A DNA stretch of 64,000 nt from CBDDLD01 sp965230605 (GTDB taxonomy: Bacteria > Bacteroidota > Bacteroidia > Flavobacteriales > Flavobacteriaceae). Below, piece after piece: positions 9,170-18,331 of the stretch. The notes under the pieces are model-generated. The model was not told where the DNA came from. It searched no databases and saw only the letters and a list, made by a program, of their open reading frames with translations. The DNA is taken from the NCBI GenBank assembly GCA_965230605.1, contig CBDDLD010000004.1, positions 2,108,001 through 2,172,000 on the forward strand, read 5' to 3'. Numbering within the stretch: the first letter of the stretch is position 1; the number at the start of each line of letters is the position of its first letter. The position numbers and the translations under genes were made by a program.

Positions 9170-10702
9170 TTAAAATGGTACGCCGTCATCTTCTGGGGCA
9201 TCAAAGGCGTCGTCAGCAGATGGAAAGTTGTCTGGTTTAAACGTATCGTCATTTGCAGCTGCATTCATTTTTGAATGGAACTCTCCGAATGGTGTATCAA
9301 AATCATCCAGATTGTCAAACTTACCTAGATGTCCGATAAACTTCAATCGGATATTATCTAAACCACCATTTCTATGTTTGGCCACAATAAACTCTCCTTG
9401 GCCTTCTGTTGGTGAACGCTCTTCATCATCCCATTCATCAATCTTGTAGTATTCGGGTCTGTAAATAAATGATACAATATCTGCATCTTGTTCGATAGCA
9501 CCAGATTCACGTAAGTCTGATAATAAAGGACGTTTACTTCCACCTCGTGTTTCCACAGCACGAGATAGCTGCGATAAAGCTATAACAGGTACATTAAGCT
9601 CTTTAGCCAAGGCTTTTAGGTTACGAGAAATTGTTGATATTTCTTGCTCTCTGTTTCCTCCCTTTTGACTACCTCCTGCAGTCATTAACTGCAAATAATC
9701 AATCACTATAAGTTTGATTCCATATTGTGAAGCTAAGCGGCGTGCTTTTGCTCTTAAATCGAAAATGGAGAGTGATGGTGTATCATCAATATATAGCGGT
9801 GCTTTTTCTAATGTTTTCACTTTAACATTAAGCTGTTCCCATTCGTGTTTCTCCAGCTTACCGGTTCTCAGTTTTTCTGATGATAATCCTGTTTCACTTG
9901 AAATAAGTCGGGTTATCAACTGTACCGATGACATTTCCAGAGAGAAGAACGCTACAGGAATATTACTATTAACTGCAATGTTTCTTGCCATGGTAAGTGT
10001 CAACGCTGTTTTACCCATACCAGGACGTGCAGCAACAATAATTAAGTCACTTGGTTGCCATCCAGATGTTAGTTTGTCTAGCTTATCAAATCCTGAAGGA
10101 ATTCCACTTAATCCCTCTTTATTAGAGATTTCTTCAATCTTTTTCTTTGCCTGAATTACCAAACTCTGAGCAGTCTCAGTGGATTTCTTTACATTACCTT
10201 GGGTAACCTCATACAGTTTAGCTTCAGCACTATCTAAAAGATCAAAAACATCTTTGGTTTCATCGTAAGAATCCTCAATTATTTCATTAGATATTTTTAT
10301 GAGGCTTCGCTGAATATACTTTTGAAGAATGATACGCGCATGAAACTCTATGTGCGCAGAGGATGACACTCTTTGTGTGAGTGAAATTAAATAAAAATCG
10401 CCTCCTACTAGATCTAATTTTTCGTCTTTACGTAATTGCGAAGAAACGGTTAATAAGTCAACGGGTTCGCTATTTTCAAAGAGCTTGAAAATGGCCTCAA
10501 AAATGTATTTATGAGCTTCCTTGTAAAATGCATCTGGGCTTAAAATATCAATTACCTCATCAACCCCTTTCTTATCTATCATCATCGCACCGAGCACAAC
10601 TTCCTCTAAATCAATAGCTTGAGGAGGTATTTTACCTTTTTCTAAACTGATGATCGTACTTTTATCTACTTTATAGCCTTCAATGGATTTTGGTTGCTTC
10701 AT
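9170..10702 (-). CDS. dnaB: replicative DNA helicase
   Basis: A hexameric 5'-3' helicase that unwinds DNA at the replication fork. The 510-residue protein has an N-terminal scaffold (about 20-125), linker, and RecA-like motor. Motifs include Walker A ARPGMGKTALT near residue 222, the Walker B-like segment LIVIDYLQLM near 330 and SDLRESGAIEQDADIV near 395. The acidic C-terminal tail (AFDAPEDDGVPF) makes it slightly longer than E. coli DnaB. No intein is present, although dnaB is a frequent intein host. Start is ATG at 10702. Confidence 0.97.
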   Translation of the reverse strand: MKQPKSIEGYKVDKSTIISLEKGKIPPQAIDLEEVVLGAMMIDKKGVDEVIDILSPDAFYKEAHKYIFEAIFKLFENSEPVDLLTVSSQLRKDEKLDLVGGDFYLISLTQRVSSSAHIEFHARIILQKYIQRSLIKISNEIIEDSYDETKDVFDLLDSAEAKLYEVTQGNVKKSTETAQSLVIQAKKKIEEISNKEGLSGIPSGFDKLDKLTSGWQPSDLIIVAARPGMGKTALTLTMARNIAVNSNIPVAFFSLEMSSVQLITRLISSETGLSSEKLRTGKLEKHEWEQLNVKVKTLEKAPLYIDDTPSLSIFDLRAKARRLASQYGIKLIVIDYLQLMTAGGSQKGGNREQEISTISRNLKALAKELNVPVIALSQLSRAVETRGGSKRPLLSDLRESGAIEQDADIVSFIYRPEYYKIDEWDDEERSPTEGQGEFIVAKHRNGGLDNIRLKFIGHLGKFDNLDDFDTPFGEFHSKMNAAANDDTFKPDNFPSADDAFDAPEDDGVPF

Positions 10703-10815
10703 AACTACGAAAGTACTTAAATGGTATTGATAAATACTATGTTTAAAGAATTACAATCTCAACATGTCATTAACATTTTAACTGTTGATAACTGAATAAT
10801 ATTGTTAATAGTGCC

Positions 10816-10845
10816 AAAAAAAACTGAAGCACAAGTCTTCAGTTT
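10816..10845 (-). terminator. terminator of accA
   Basis: AAACTGAAG and CTTCAGTTT form a nine-base stem around CACAAGT. On the minus strand, just past the accA stop, the stem is followed by a run of T (plus-strand A at 10816-10820). Confidence 0.85.
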
Positions 10846-10870
10846 TATAAATGACTTGTTTTTAGTGGTA

Positions 10871-11824
10871 TTAAGATTTATATACCCCCATTTCATTGTA
10901 TTTTTCCATGCGTTGGTTTACTAAATCTTTTGGTGATAAGTTTTTAAGTTCATCATAAGATTTAGCAATTGCATCTCTGACGGCTAAAAATGTTTTTTCT
11001 CTATTTGTGTGAGCACCTCCTAAAGGCTCTTTTACAATTTGATCCACAAGTTTTAATCGTTTCATGTCTTTAGCAGTCAACTTTAAAGCTTCTGCTGCTT
11101 GTTCCTTATATTCCCAGCTTCTCCATAAAATTGAAGAACAAGACTCTGGTGAGATAACAGAATACCAAGTGTTTTCTAACATAAGCACCTTATCTCCTAC
11201 ACCAATTCCTAATGCACCACCTGAAGCACCTTCACCAATAATAATAGTAATGATAGGCACTTTTAAACGTGTCATCTCTAAAATGTTTCTAGCTATAGCT
11301 TCACCTTGTCCACGTTCTTCAGCTTCTAAACCTGGATATGCCCCCGGGGTATCTATTAAAGTTACCACAGGAATACCAAACTTCTCTGCAGACTTCATTA
11401 ATCGTAATGCTTTACGATAACCTTCAGGGTTAGACATTCCAAAGTTTCTGTATTGTCTGGTTTTAGTATTAAACCCTTTTTGTTGCCCTACAAACATGTA
11501 AGATTGGTCACCTATTTTACCTAAACCGCCTATCATTGCTTTGTCATCCTTCACATTTCTATCTCCATGAAGTTCTAAAAATGAATCTCCACAAAGCGCG
11601 TTGATATAATCTAACGTATAAGGTCTGTTAGGGTGTCTAGATAGTTGGACTCTTTGCCAGGCAGTTAGGTTTTTGTATATCTCCTTTTTAGTTTCTTCGA
11701 GCTTCTTTTCTATTTGTTTACAAGTATCCGTCACATCGACATCACTTTCATCTCCAATAATTCTACATTTATCCAACTGCTCTTCTAGTTCTTTTATAGG
11801 AAGTTCAAACTCTAAATATTCCAT
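10871..11824 (-). CDS. accA: acetyl-CoA carboxylase carboxyltransferase subunit alpha
   Basis: Together with AccD it transfers the carboxyl group from biotin to acetyl-CoA, forming malonyl-CoA for fatty acid synthesis. The 317-residue protein matches family length and carries the crotonase-type core: VTLIDTPGAYPGLEAEERGQ, then IIGEGASGGALGIGVGD, and the SVISPESCSSILWR segment. The start is ATG at 11824. A -7-like element TATATTTG (11868-11861) lies about 37 nt upstream, within the end of the EamA gene, so accA may have its own promoter. The AccD partner is not in the window. Confidence 0.97.
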   Translation of the reverse strand: MEYLEFELPIKELEEQLDKCRIIGDESDVDVTDTCKQIEKKLEETKKEIYKNLTAWQRVQLSRHPNRPYTLDYINALCGDSFLELHGDRNVKDDKAMIGGLGKIGDQSYMFVGQQKGFNTKTRQYRNFGMSNPEGYRKALRLMKSAEKFGIPVVTLIDTPGAYPGLEAEERGQGEAIARNILEMTRLKVPIITIIIGEGASGGALGIGVGDKVLMLENTWYSVISPESCSSILWRSWEYKEQAAEALKLTAKDMKRLKLVDQIVKEPLGGAHTNREKTFLAVRDAIAKSYDELKNLSPKDLVNQRMEKYNEMGVYKS

Positions 11825-11881
11825 TCTTCTTTAGGTAATTTTTTAAGTTTAGTTAGCGTACAAATATAAAACTTTAATTAT

Positions 11882-12781
11882 TTATGACGCTGCTTTATTA
11901 CGCTTAGATCTATATGTTTTAAAAATCGCATCCAGTATAAGTGTTACAATAATTAATAATGCACCTATATAGAATTGAGGCGACATTTGTTCTTTTTCTG
12001 GAAATATCAATAATGCCAGACATATACCATAGATTGGCTCTAGATTATAACTCAAGATAACTGTAAATGGACTTATATATTTCATAACCTCAACGGCTCC
12101 TATGAAAGCATAAGCTGTACATACAGATGCTAATATGCCTATATATATCCAGTCTGAGTTAGAGAGTTGAAAAAAGGAGGCATCAAATCCACCGTTAAAA
12201 ATGATTACAAAAAGTGTTAAGAACACAACACCGCTCAAAAACTCATAAAATGATATAATTGTGGCACTATATCGTTCTATAAATCGACCATTAACAACAG
12301 CAAATAAAGTAGAAAATAATGCTGATGCCAAACCCAGTAGAATGCCGTTTAGATATTTTAGTTCACTTTGTGTTATAAGTACTACACCAAATATTACTAC
12401 AACTCCAAATGCTATTTCATACCCTAATATTTTTCGTTTAAAAAAAATCGGTTCTATAAAAGAAGCAAAAAATGCCCCTGAGGAAAACATTGATAACGCT
12501 ATAGATACATTTGATTGATTAATGGATTCAAAGAAAGTCACCCAATGCAATGCTATGATAATCCCAGCTACAGAAAACTGGAATAATGTCTTTCTACTAA
12601 GCTTTGTTTTTAATCTCACTAGCTTAATAAATAAGAACATTAATATCCCGGCTATAGACATTCTATACCACACCAGTTCAATAGAACCTATAGATATGAG
12701 TTCTCCTAAAATTGCTGTAAATCCAGCAATGAAAACTAAAAAATGTAAATGAATGTAATGCTTGAGTTTAGCGTTTGGCAT
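11882..12781 (-). CDS. EamA family (DMT superfamily) transporter
   Basis: A 299-residue membrane protein with ten predicted helices in two EamA repeats (about 8-140 and 145-290). Visible helix cores include FLVFIAGFTAILGELISIGS and ILLGLASALFSTLFAVVNG, and the second repeat ends with LLIIVTLILDAIF. Members export amino acids, nucleotides or other metabolites; the substrate here cannot be assigned. Its ATG overlaps the end of the LptF/G-type gene by 14 nt, so translational coupling within a tgt-lptF-eamA operon is likely. Confidence 0.9.
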   Translation of the reverse strand: MPNAKLKHYIHLHFLVFIAGFTAILGELISIGSIELVWYRMSIAGILMFLFIKLVRLKTKLSRKTLFQFSVAGIIIALHWVTFFESINQSNVSIALSMFSSGAFFASFIEPIFFKRKILGYEIAFGVVVIFGVVLITQSELKYLNGILLGLASALFSTLFAVVNGRFIERYSATIISFYEFLSGVVFLTLFVIIFNGGFDASFFQLSNSDWIYIGILASVCTAYAFIGAVEVMKYISPFTVILSYNLEPIYGICLALLIFPEKEQMSPQFYIGALLIIVTLILDAIFKTYRSKRNKAAS

Positions 12782-13844
12782 TGTAAAGCAAGTATGCTGC
12801 TAAAATACCAAAAATTAGATTGGGAAACCATACTGCGATAATTGGGGGGAAATCGGATTGTTCAGCCATAACACCAAATATCTTATCAAAAAATACATAG
12901 ATCATCGCTATGGCAATGCCAAATGCTAAATTAACTCCCATACCTCCTCTACGCTTCACAGAGGATACAGCTACAGCAATAATGGTTAGGATAAATACTG
13001 AAACTGGTAAACTCCATTTTTTAAGTTTAACCACTTCGTATCTTCCAATATTAGAAGACCCCCTCTTTTTTTCTTTATCTATAAAACGTGTTAGCTCGCC
13101 ATACTGAAGTGTTTCGGCAATGTACTCTACTGGAGTTAAATCTTCTAGATCAAAACTAAATAATGTATCCTTTCGTCTGGTACGCTCAATATATTCCTTA
13201 CCGTCCTTAAACGTACGCTTATGATATGTAGTTAGTCTGTAGACAGAATCCTCCTCTATAAATCTGATGTTATTAGCAAACATTTTGTATTTAAGTTCAT
13301 TACCTTCAAAATGCTCATAGGTGAAATTTTGGCCTACTTTACTCTTTGGATTAAAACTGCTTACATAGATGTAGTCATTATCATTTATTTGTCTATACAC
13401 ATCTTTAGTCTGCTGTATTTTCGAATTCTTCCTTAAATAGGCATACTTAAACTCATTAAACCCTTTACTAGCCATAGGTGCGAGGTACAATCCAAGGATG
13501 AGCGCTAAAATTGCTACAATGGTGGCGCCAATCATGTAAGGTCTTAAAAATCTGGAAAACGATACTCCTGAACTCAAAAAAGCCACAATCTCTGTATTAT
13601 TAGCCAGTTTAGAAGTGAACCATATAACTGATAAAAATAAGAATAGAGGAAATAAAAGGTTGGCAAAGTAAATGGTAAAGTCTAGATAATAGATGGCAAC
13701 TGCAGAAAAAGGCACCTCATTTTCTAAAATCTTACCAATCTTCTCAGCAAGATTTACTGTAATTCCGATAGGAATAAACAATAAAAGCATCATGAAGAAT
13801 GTAAAAATGTAGCGTTTTAATATGTACCAATCTAATATCTTCAC
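12768..13844 (-). CDS. LptF/LptG family permease
   Basis: An inner-membrane subunit of the machinery that lifts lipopolysaccharide from the inner membrane to the Lpt bridge. The 358-residue protein has the family layout: three helices at the N-terminus (about 15-35, 55-75, 100-120), a periplasmic beta-jellyroll (about 130-270), and three helices at the C-terminus (about 275-355). Its N-terminus LDWYILKRYIFTFF is typical of YjgP/YjgQ. The start is GTG at 13844, seven bases after the tgt stop. Sequence alone does not decide LptF versus LptG. Confidence 0.9.
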   Translation of the reverse strand: MKILDWYILKRYIFTFFMMLLLFIPIGITVNLAEKIGKILENEVPFSAVAIYYLDFTIYFANLLFPLFLFLSVIWFTSKLANNTEIVAFLSSGVSFSRFLRPYMIGATIVAILALILGLYLAPMASKGFNEFKYAYLRKNSKIQQTKDVYRQINDNDYIYVSSFNPKSKVGQNFTYEHFEGNELKYKMFANNIRFIEEDSVYRLTTYHKRTFKDGKEYIERTRRKDTLFSFDLEDLTPVEYIAETLQYGELTRFIDKEKKRGSSNIGRYEVVKLKKWSLPVSVFILTIIAVAVSSVKRRGGMGVNLAFGIAIAMIYVFFDKIFGVMAEQSDFPPIIAVWFPNLIFGILAAYLLYNAKR

Positions 13845-13851
13845 TTGTTAC

Positions 13852-14982
13852 CTATAAACGTTTATCCATTTGTTTTACCATCATTGCTTTCCATGTGTCA
13901 AAATCACCAGATATGATATGCTCTCTAGCTTCTCTTACCAACCACAAATAAAATCCTAAATTATGGATTGTAGCTATTTGTTTACCTAACATCTCGTTCA
14001 CTGAAAATAAGTGTTTCAAATAAGCTTTACTGTATTCTGTATCTACAAAAGTAATTCCCATTTCGTCAATGGGAGAAAAATCGTCAGCCCATTTTCTATT
14101 CTTTATGTTTATAGTTCCATGTGCAGTAAATAACATCCCATTTCTTGCATTTCTGGTTGGCATTACACAATCAAACATATCTACTCCTAACGCAATATTT
14201 TCTAAGATATTGATTGGCGTACCAACTCCCATTAAGTATCTGGGTTTATCTTCTGGTAAAACACTACAAACGACATCTGTCATAGCGTACATTTCTTCAG
14301 CTGGTTCACCGACAGAAAGACCTCCTATTGCATTTCCTTTAGCATCACAATTAGCAATATATTCTGCAGATTGAAGCCTTAGATCTTTATATGTACTCCC
14401 TTGGACTATTGGGAAAAGTGTTTGTTCATAATCATACTTCAATGGTGTTTTCTCCAAGTGGTTGATACAGCGGTCTAACCACCGATGTGTCATATGCATA
14501 GATCGCTTAGCATAATTATAATCGCATGGGTAAGGTGTACACTCATCAAAGGCCATTATAATATCGGCACCTATACTTCTTTGAATTTCCATAACCCGTT
14601 CTGGTGAGAACATATGTGTGCTACCATCTATGTGCGACTTAAATTTTACCCCTTCCTCCTTAATCTTTCTGTTTCCTGATAATGAATATACTTGGTAACC
14701 TCCTGAATCGGTTAATATATTTCTATCCCAATTCATAAATTTATGCAGGCCACCAGCTTGTTCTAAAATATCTATTTGCGGTCTCAGGTATAAGTGGTAC
14801 GTATTTCCAAGAATGATGTCTGGGTTAATATCGTTTTTAAGTTCCCTTTGGTGAACACCTTTCACTGAAGCAACGGTACCAACAGGCATAAATATTGGGG
14901 TTTCAATACGACCATGATCTGTGGTGATGACTCCTGCTCTTGCCTTGCTTCTCTTATCTTTAACTAACAGTTGAAAATTCAT
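13852..14982 (-). CDS. tgt: tRNA-guanine (queuine) transglycosylase, zinc cysteines absent
   Basis: Replaces guanine 34 with the queuosine precursor in tRNAs for Tyr, His, Asn and Asp. The 376-residue protein has catalytic D92 (LTDSGGYQVYSLS), the substrate region FDECTPYPCDY (residues 145-155), and nucleophile D271 (FDCVMPTRNARNG). The C-terminal CxCxxC zinc motif usual in bacterial enzymes is missing: residues 307-314 read EMGITFVD where the cysteines should stand, although the histidine (H340 in ATIHNLGFY) remains. The frame is intact, so this is a variant and not a broken gene. Start is ATG at 14982. A -7-like TATATTTG lies at 15010-15003. Confidence 0.95.
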   Translation of the reverse strand: MNFQLLVKDKRSKARAGVITTDHGRIETPIFMPVGTVASVKGVHQRELKNDINPDIILGNTYHLYLRPQIDILEQAGGLHKFMNWDRNILTDSGGYQVYSLSGNRKIKEEGVKFKSHIDGSTHMFSPERVMEIQRSIGADIIMAFDECTPYPCDYNYAKRSMHMTHRWLDRCINHLEKTPLKYDYEQTLFPIVQGSTYKDLRLQSAEYIANCDAKGNAIGGLSVGEPAEEMYAMTDVVCSVLPEDKPRYLMGVGTPINILENIALGVDMFDCVMPTRNARNGMLFTAHGTINIKNRKWADDFSPIDEMGITFVDTEYSKAYLKHLFSVNEMLGKQIATIHNLGFYLWLVREAREHIISGDFDTWKAMMVKQMDKRL

Positions 14983-15094
14983 ATTTAACTAAAGTCGGTG
15001 GGCAAATATAATTAACTCAATTCCATTACATCTTAATTAAAATTAAAATTGTTAGCAAATCTTCAAAATCGTTAATAAGTGAGCAAAATATGGC

Positions 15095-15125
15095 TTTGTA
15101 ACACTGTTATAATACTTTATTTTTG
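15095..15125 (+). promoter_or_regulatory. promoter of the transketolase operon
   Basis: TTTG (15095-15098), 19 nt, TATTTTTG (15118-15125): an exact match to the phylum consensus, 26 nt before the first ATG. Confidence 0.75.
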
Positions 15126-15151
15126 AGGCTTTAAAAATTACGTTTTAACAC

Positions 15152-15997
15152 ATGCCAAACATTCAAGAATTAAAAGATTTAACTACTCAAGTAAGACGCG
15201 ATATTCTTCGTATGGTACATAAAGTAAATTCTGGTCACCCTGGGGGTTCCTTAGGTTGTGCAGAATTCTTTGTTGTATTGTATAATGAATTGTTAGAAAC
15301 TAAAGACGGATTTAATATGGACGGAAAAGAAGAGGATTTATTCTTCTTATCCAACGGTCATATCTCCCCTGTATATTACAGTGTACTTGCAAGAGCCGGA
15401 TACTTTCCTGTTGACGAATTAAACACCTTCAGATTGATAGATTCTAGACTACAGGGGCATCCAACAACTCATGAAGGTTTACCAGGAGTTCGCATCGCAT
15501 CAGGGTCTTTAGGTCAAGGCATGTCTGTTGCTTTAGGAGCTGCACAAACTAAAAAGTTAAATAACGACAACCATATTGTATACAGTTTACATGGTGATGG
15601 CGAATTGCAAGAAGGGCAAAATTGGGAAGCTATCATGTATGCTGCTGCCAATAATGTAGATAATATTATTTCTACAGTTGACCTTAACGGGCAACAAATA
15701 GATGGTTCTACGGATGCTGTACTACCAATGGGTGATCTTAGAAAGAAATTTGAAGCTTTTGGATGGGATGTTGTAGATATTGAAAATGGAAATGATATTG
15801 AATCTGTCCAAATCGGAATGGCAGAAGCCAAATCGAGAACCGGAAAAGGTAAACCAGTATGTGTTTTATTGAGAACTGTAATGGGTAATGGTGTTGATTT
15901 TATGATGCATACACACGCATGGCATGGTAAAGCACCCAATGATGAGCAGCTAGAAATTGGATTGTCTCAAAACCCTGAAACTATAGGTGATTATTAA
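15152..15997 (+). CDS. transketolase, N-terminal subunit
   Basis: The thiamine-diphosphate-binding half of a split transketolase, which moves two-carbon units in the non-oxidative pentose phosphate pathway. The 281-residue protein carries the conserved histidine-containing start VNSGHPGGSLG and the TPP/metal motif GDGELQEGQNWEA followed by VDLNGQQIDG. The C-terminal half is encoded separately at 16706. Between them lies an unrelated secreted-protein gene that starts one base after this stop codon. Confidence 0.95.
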   Translation: MPNIQELKDLTTQVRRDILRMVHKVNSGHPGGSLGCAEFFVVLYNELLETKDGFNMDGKEEDLFFLSNGHISPVYYSVLARAGYFPVDELNTFRLIDSRLQGHPTTHEGLPGVRIASGSLGQGMSVALGAAQTKKLNNDNHIVYSLHGDGELQEGQNWEAIMYAAANNVDNIISTVDLNGQQIDGSTDAVLPMGDLRKKFEAFGWDVVDIENGNDIESVQIGMAEAKSRTGKGKPVCVLLRTVMGNGVDFMMHTHAWHGKAPNDEQLEIGLSQNPETIGDY

Positions 15998-15998
15998 T

Positions 15999-16709
15999 AT
16001 GAAAAACGTTGTATTACTCCTTTTTAGTTTGTTTTCTATTCTGAGTTTATCTCAAGAAAGAACCATTGAAATAGACTATACCGTTGATTACATTCTTCCT
16101 AATAGAAAAAAGCAAACCACAGATACTATTACTATAGGATTTAACAAGGATGGTAAATATTTATGGACCAACGATAAAATTCTTTCTGCTAAAATCAGCT
16201 CAAATAATCTATTTGGCAAATATCTTAATGATGGAAAGTCTGGTATAAACCTTATCTATTGTCCTAATGAAGATAGAGTTTTATTAGTAGCTGATATGGG
16301 TACTAGTAAATTTTATGCTGATTTAGATATGAATATGATTTCTCCTTTCGGTCCAGAAGATGGTTTTGATGATACGGTTGCAATGATTACTGAAAAATCA
16401 GAAAAACAAGAAACTATATTGGGCAAGAATTGTAGTACTTATGATATGTACCCCGATGATGAACCTGCTCAAGGTTTGAAGGTATTAATTGATGAAAACA
16501 CAAAATGTAACAATAACAATTATTTATCTCAATTTGTAGATTTAATGTTAAAGCTTACTTATAGTCAAGGTAATATCACAGTAAATATACCTAATGGATT
16601 AGTTCTAAAAGTCCTTGACGAAAATGATAATACATTAATTGAGGCAATTAAGGTAGATACCAAAAAAAAGACATTAGTTATTAACCATAGTATCCAAACA
16701 AAAGAATGA
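15999..16709 (+). CDS. secreted protein of unknown function inside the transketolase operon
   Basis: A 236-residue protein with a clear signal peptide (about 1-19, LLLFSLFSILSLS then QE). The mature part has alternating beta-strand-like segments (TIEIDYTVDYILP, ILGKNCSTYDMYP), reminiscent of small periplasmic beta-rich proteins of Bacteroidota, but I do not recognise the family. ATG at 15999 is chosen because it gives a proper signal peptide; a GTG four codons upstream overlaps the preceding stop. The stop overlaps the start of the transketolase C-subunit (ATGA), so all three genes are transcribed and probably translated together. Why an exported protein sits here is not clear. Confidence 0.8.
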   Translation: MKNVVLLLFSLFSILSLSQERTIEIDYTVDYILPNRKKQTTDTITIGFNKDGKYLWTNDKILSAKISSNNLFGKYLNDGKSGINLIYCPNEDRVLLVADMGTSKFYADLDMNMISPFGPEDGFDDTVAMITEKSEKQETILGKNCSTYDMYPDDEPAQGLKVLIDENTKCNNNNYLSQFVDLMLKLTYSQGNITVNIPNGLVLKVLDENDNTLIEAIKVDTKKKTLVINHSIQTKE

Positions 16710-17659
16710 AAGTATACACTAACACAGGAAATAAAGATACAAGGTCTGGCTTTGGAGCCGGGTTAACAGAATTAGGAGCAACTAATGAAAACGTAGTTGC
16801 ACTTTGTGCAGATCTAACAGGATCATTAAAAATGGATGCATTCAAAGCTAATCATCCAGAGCGTTTCTTTCAGGCCGGTATTGCTGAAGCAAACATGATA
16901 GGTTTGGCTGCTGGTATGACTATTGGTGGAAAAATTCCTTTTACGGGTACATTTGCTAACTTCTCAACAGGAAGAGTTTATGATCAAATTAGACAAAGTG
17001 TGGCTTACTCAGGAAAGAATGTAAAAATATGTGCTTCTCATGCCGGTGTAACTCTAGGCGAAGATGGTGCAACTCATCAAATCTTAGAAGATATAGGTTT
17101 GATGAAAATGCTTCCTGGAATGACTGTTATTAACACCTGTGATTTTAATCAAACAAAAGCAGCTACACTAGCTATTGCTGAGCATCAAGGCCCTGTTTAT
17201 TTAAGGTTTGGAAGGCCAAAGGTGCCTAACTTTACACCAGAAGATCAAGCTTTTGAAATTGGTAAAGCTGTTCACTTGCTTGAAGGTAATGATGTCACTA
17301 TTGTTGCAACCGGGCATTTAGTATGGGAAGCTTTGGAAGCTGCTAAATTGTTAAATGAAAAAGGAATTTCTGCTGAAGTCATTAATATACACACGATTAA
17401 ACCATTGGATAGTGAGGCCATTATTAACTCTGTTAAGAAAACCGGATGTGTTGTTACTGCAGAAGAACATAATTTCTTAGGTGGTCTTGGAGAGAGTGTC
17501 TCTAGAGTATTAGCAAAGCACATGCCTTCACCTCAAGAGTTTGTTGCTACCCAAGATACTTTCGGAGAATCTGGTACTCCAGCACAGCTTATGGAAAAGT
17601 ATGGATTGAACTCAAATGCCATAATAAAAGCAACTGAAAAAGTAATCGCTAGGAAATAA
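16706..17659 (+). CDS. transketolase, C-terminal subunit
   Basis: The second half of split transketolase: pyrimidine-binding domain (about 1-165) and C-terminal domain (about 185-317). Visible signatures are RFFQAGIAEANMIGLAAG, which contains the catalytic glutamate that activates TPP, and GEDGATHQILEDIGLM. The 317-residue length fits. The ATG overlaps the upstream TGA by four bases. It must pair with the product of 15152-15997 to be active. Confidence 0.95.
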   Translation: MKVYTNTGNKDTRSGFGAGLTELGATNENVVALCADLTGSLKMDAFKANHPERFFQAGIAEANMIGLAAGMTIGGKIPFTGTFANFSTGRVYDQIRQSVAYSGKNVKICASHAGVTLGEDGATHQILEDIGLMKMLPGMTVINTCDFNQTKAATLAIAEHQGPVYLRFGRPKVPNFTPEDQAFEIGKAVHLLEGNDVTIVATGHLVWEALEAAKLLNEKGISAEVINIHTIKPLDSEAIINSVKKTGCVVTAEEHNFLGGLGESVSRVLAKHMPSPQEFVATQDTFGESGTPAQLMEKYGLNSNAIIKATEKVIARK

Positions 17660-17673
17660 CTTCTTTTTGGCAG

Positions 17674-17706
17674 CGTTTTTGATACTAGTAGTCTAAATCA
17701 AAAACG
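17674..17706 (+). repeat. 10-bp inverted repeat upstream of the beta-barrel gene
   Basis: CGTTTTTGAT (17674-17683) and ATCAAAAACG (17697-17706) flank a 13-base loop, ending seven bases before the next ATG. No T run follows, so this is not a standard terminator. It may be a leader hairpin or operator. Confidence 0.5.
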
Positions 17707-17712
17707 AATATT

Positions 17713-18297
17713 ATGAGAAAATTAGTTATTACTGCATTAGCAAGTGTATTATTCCTCACATTTTCTAGTGCTCAAACCGGAAGCGGTTTCGGATTTAAAG
17801 GTGGATTAAATTATGGTGGTAATGGAGATTACTTTAGTTCCATAGAGCAAAATTCACAAAATCCCGATAAAAATATAGGATACCATATTGGTGTTTTTGG
17901 TAAGCTGGGCAATCGCCTGTATTTCCGCCCCGAATTGTTTTACACAAAAATGAAAAGCGATTACGATGGCGGTGATTTTGATATGCAAAAAATTGATATG
18001 CCGCTACTTGTTGGGGTAAAAGTTATAGGCCCACTTAATGTTTTTGGGGGCCCTGCATTACAGTACATTTTAGACACCGAATTTAACGGTGTTAATATTG
18101 ATGATGTAGAAAACGATTTCTCTATAGGTCTAAATTTTGGTATCGGGATTAGCCTAGGAAGTATAGGATTAGACCTCAGGTATGAACGTGGCTTTAGCGA
18201 TAATGAAATCTCCTTCTTAGAGAATAATAATATTGGAACGAGTCGTTTAGACACACGACCAGAGCAATTGATACTGAGTTTATCCGTAAAAATTTAA
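17713..18297 (+). CDS. outer membrane beta-barrel protein, PorT-like
   Basis: A 194-residue protein with a signal peptide (about 1-20, ending SSAQ) and a small eight-stranded barrel pattern: FGFKGGLNYGGNG near the N-terminus, LYFRPELFYTKM, then GVKVIGPLNVFGGPALQY and a C-terminal strand ending LSLSVKI. This matches the PorT/OMP_b-brl_2 class common in Bacteroidota. No ligand or partner can be inferred. It follows the transketolase operon by 53 bp with a hairpin between, and ends at a strong terminator. Confidence 0.85.
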   Translation: MRKLVITALASVLFLTFSSAQTGSGFGFKGGLNYGGNGDYFSSIEQNSQNPDKNIGYHIGVFGKLGNRLYFRPELFYTKMKSDYDGGDFDMQKIDMPLLVGVKVIGPLNVFGGPALQYILDTEFNGVNIDDVENDFSIGLNFGIGISLGSIGLDLRYERGFSDNEISFLENNNIGTSRLDTRPEQLILSLSVKI

Positions 18298-18305
18298 TAA
18301 AAAAG

Positions 18306-18330
18306 AAAGCCGCTTAAAGCGGCTTTTTTA
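18306..18330. terminator. terminator between convergent genes
   Basis: AAAGCCGC and GCGGCTTT form an eight-base stem around TTAAA, followed by Ts. It ends two bases before the stop of the convergent FKBP gene. Confidence 0.9.
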
Positions 18331-18331
18331 T

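Noticed and set aside
9170..10702. Intein in dnaB
   Set aside because: The protein runs without an insertion across the P-loop and Walker B regions.
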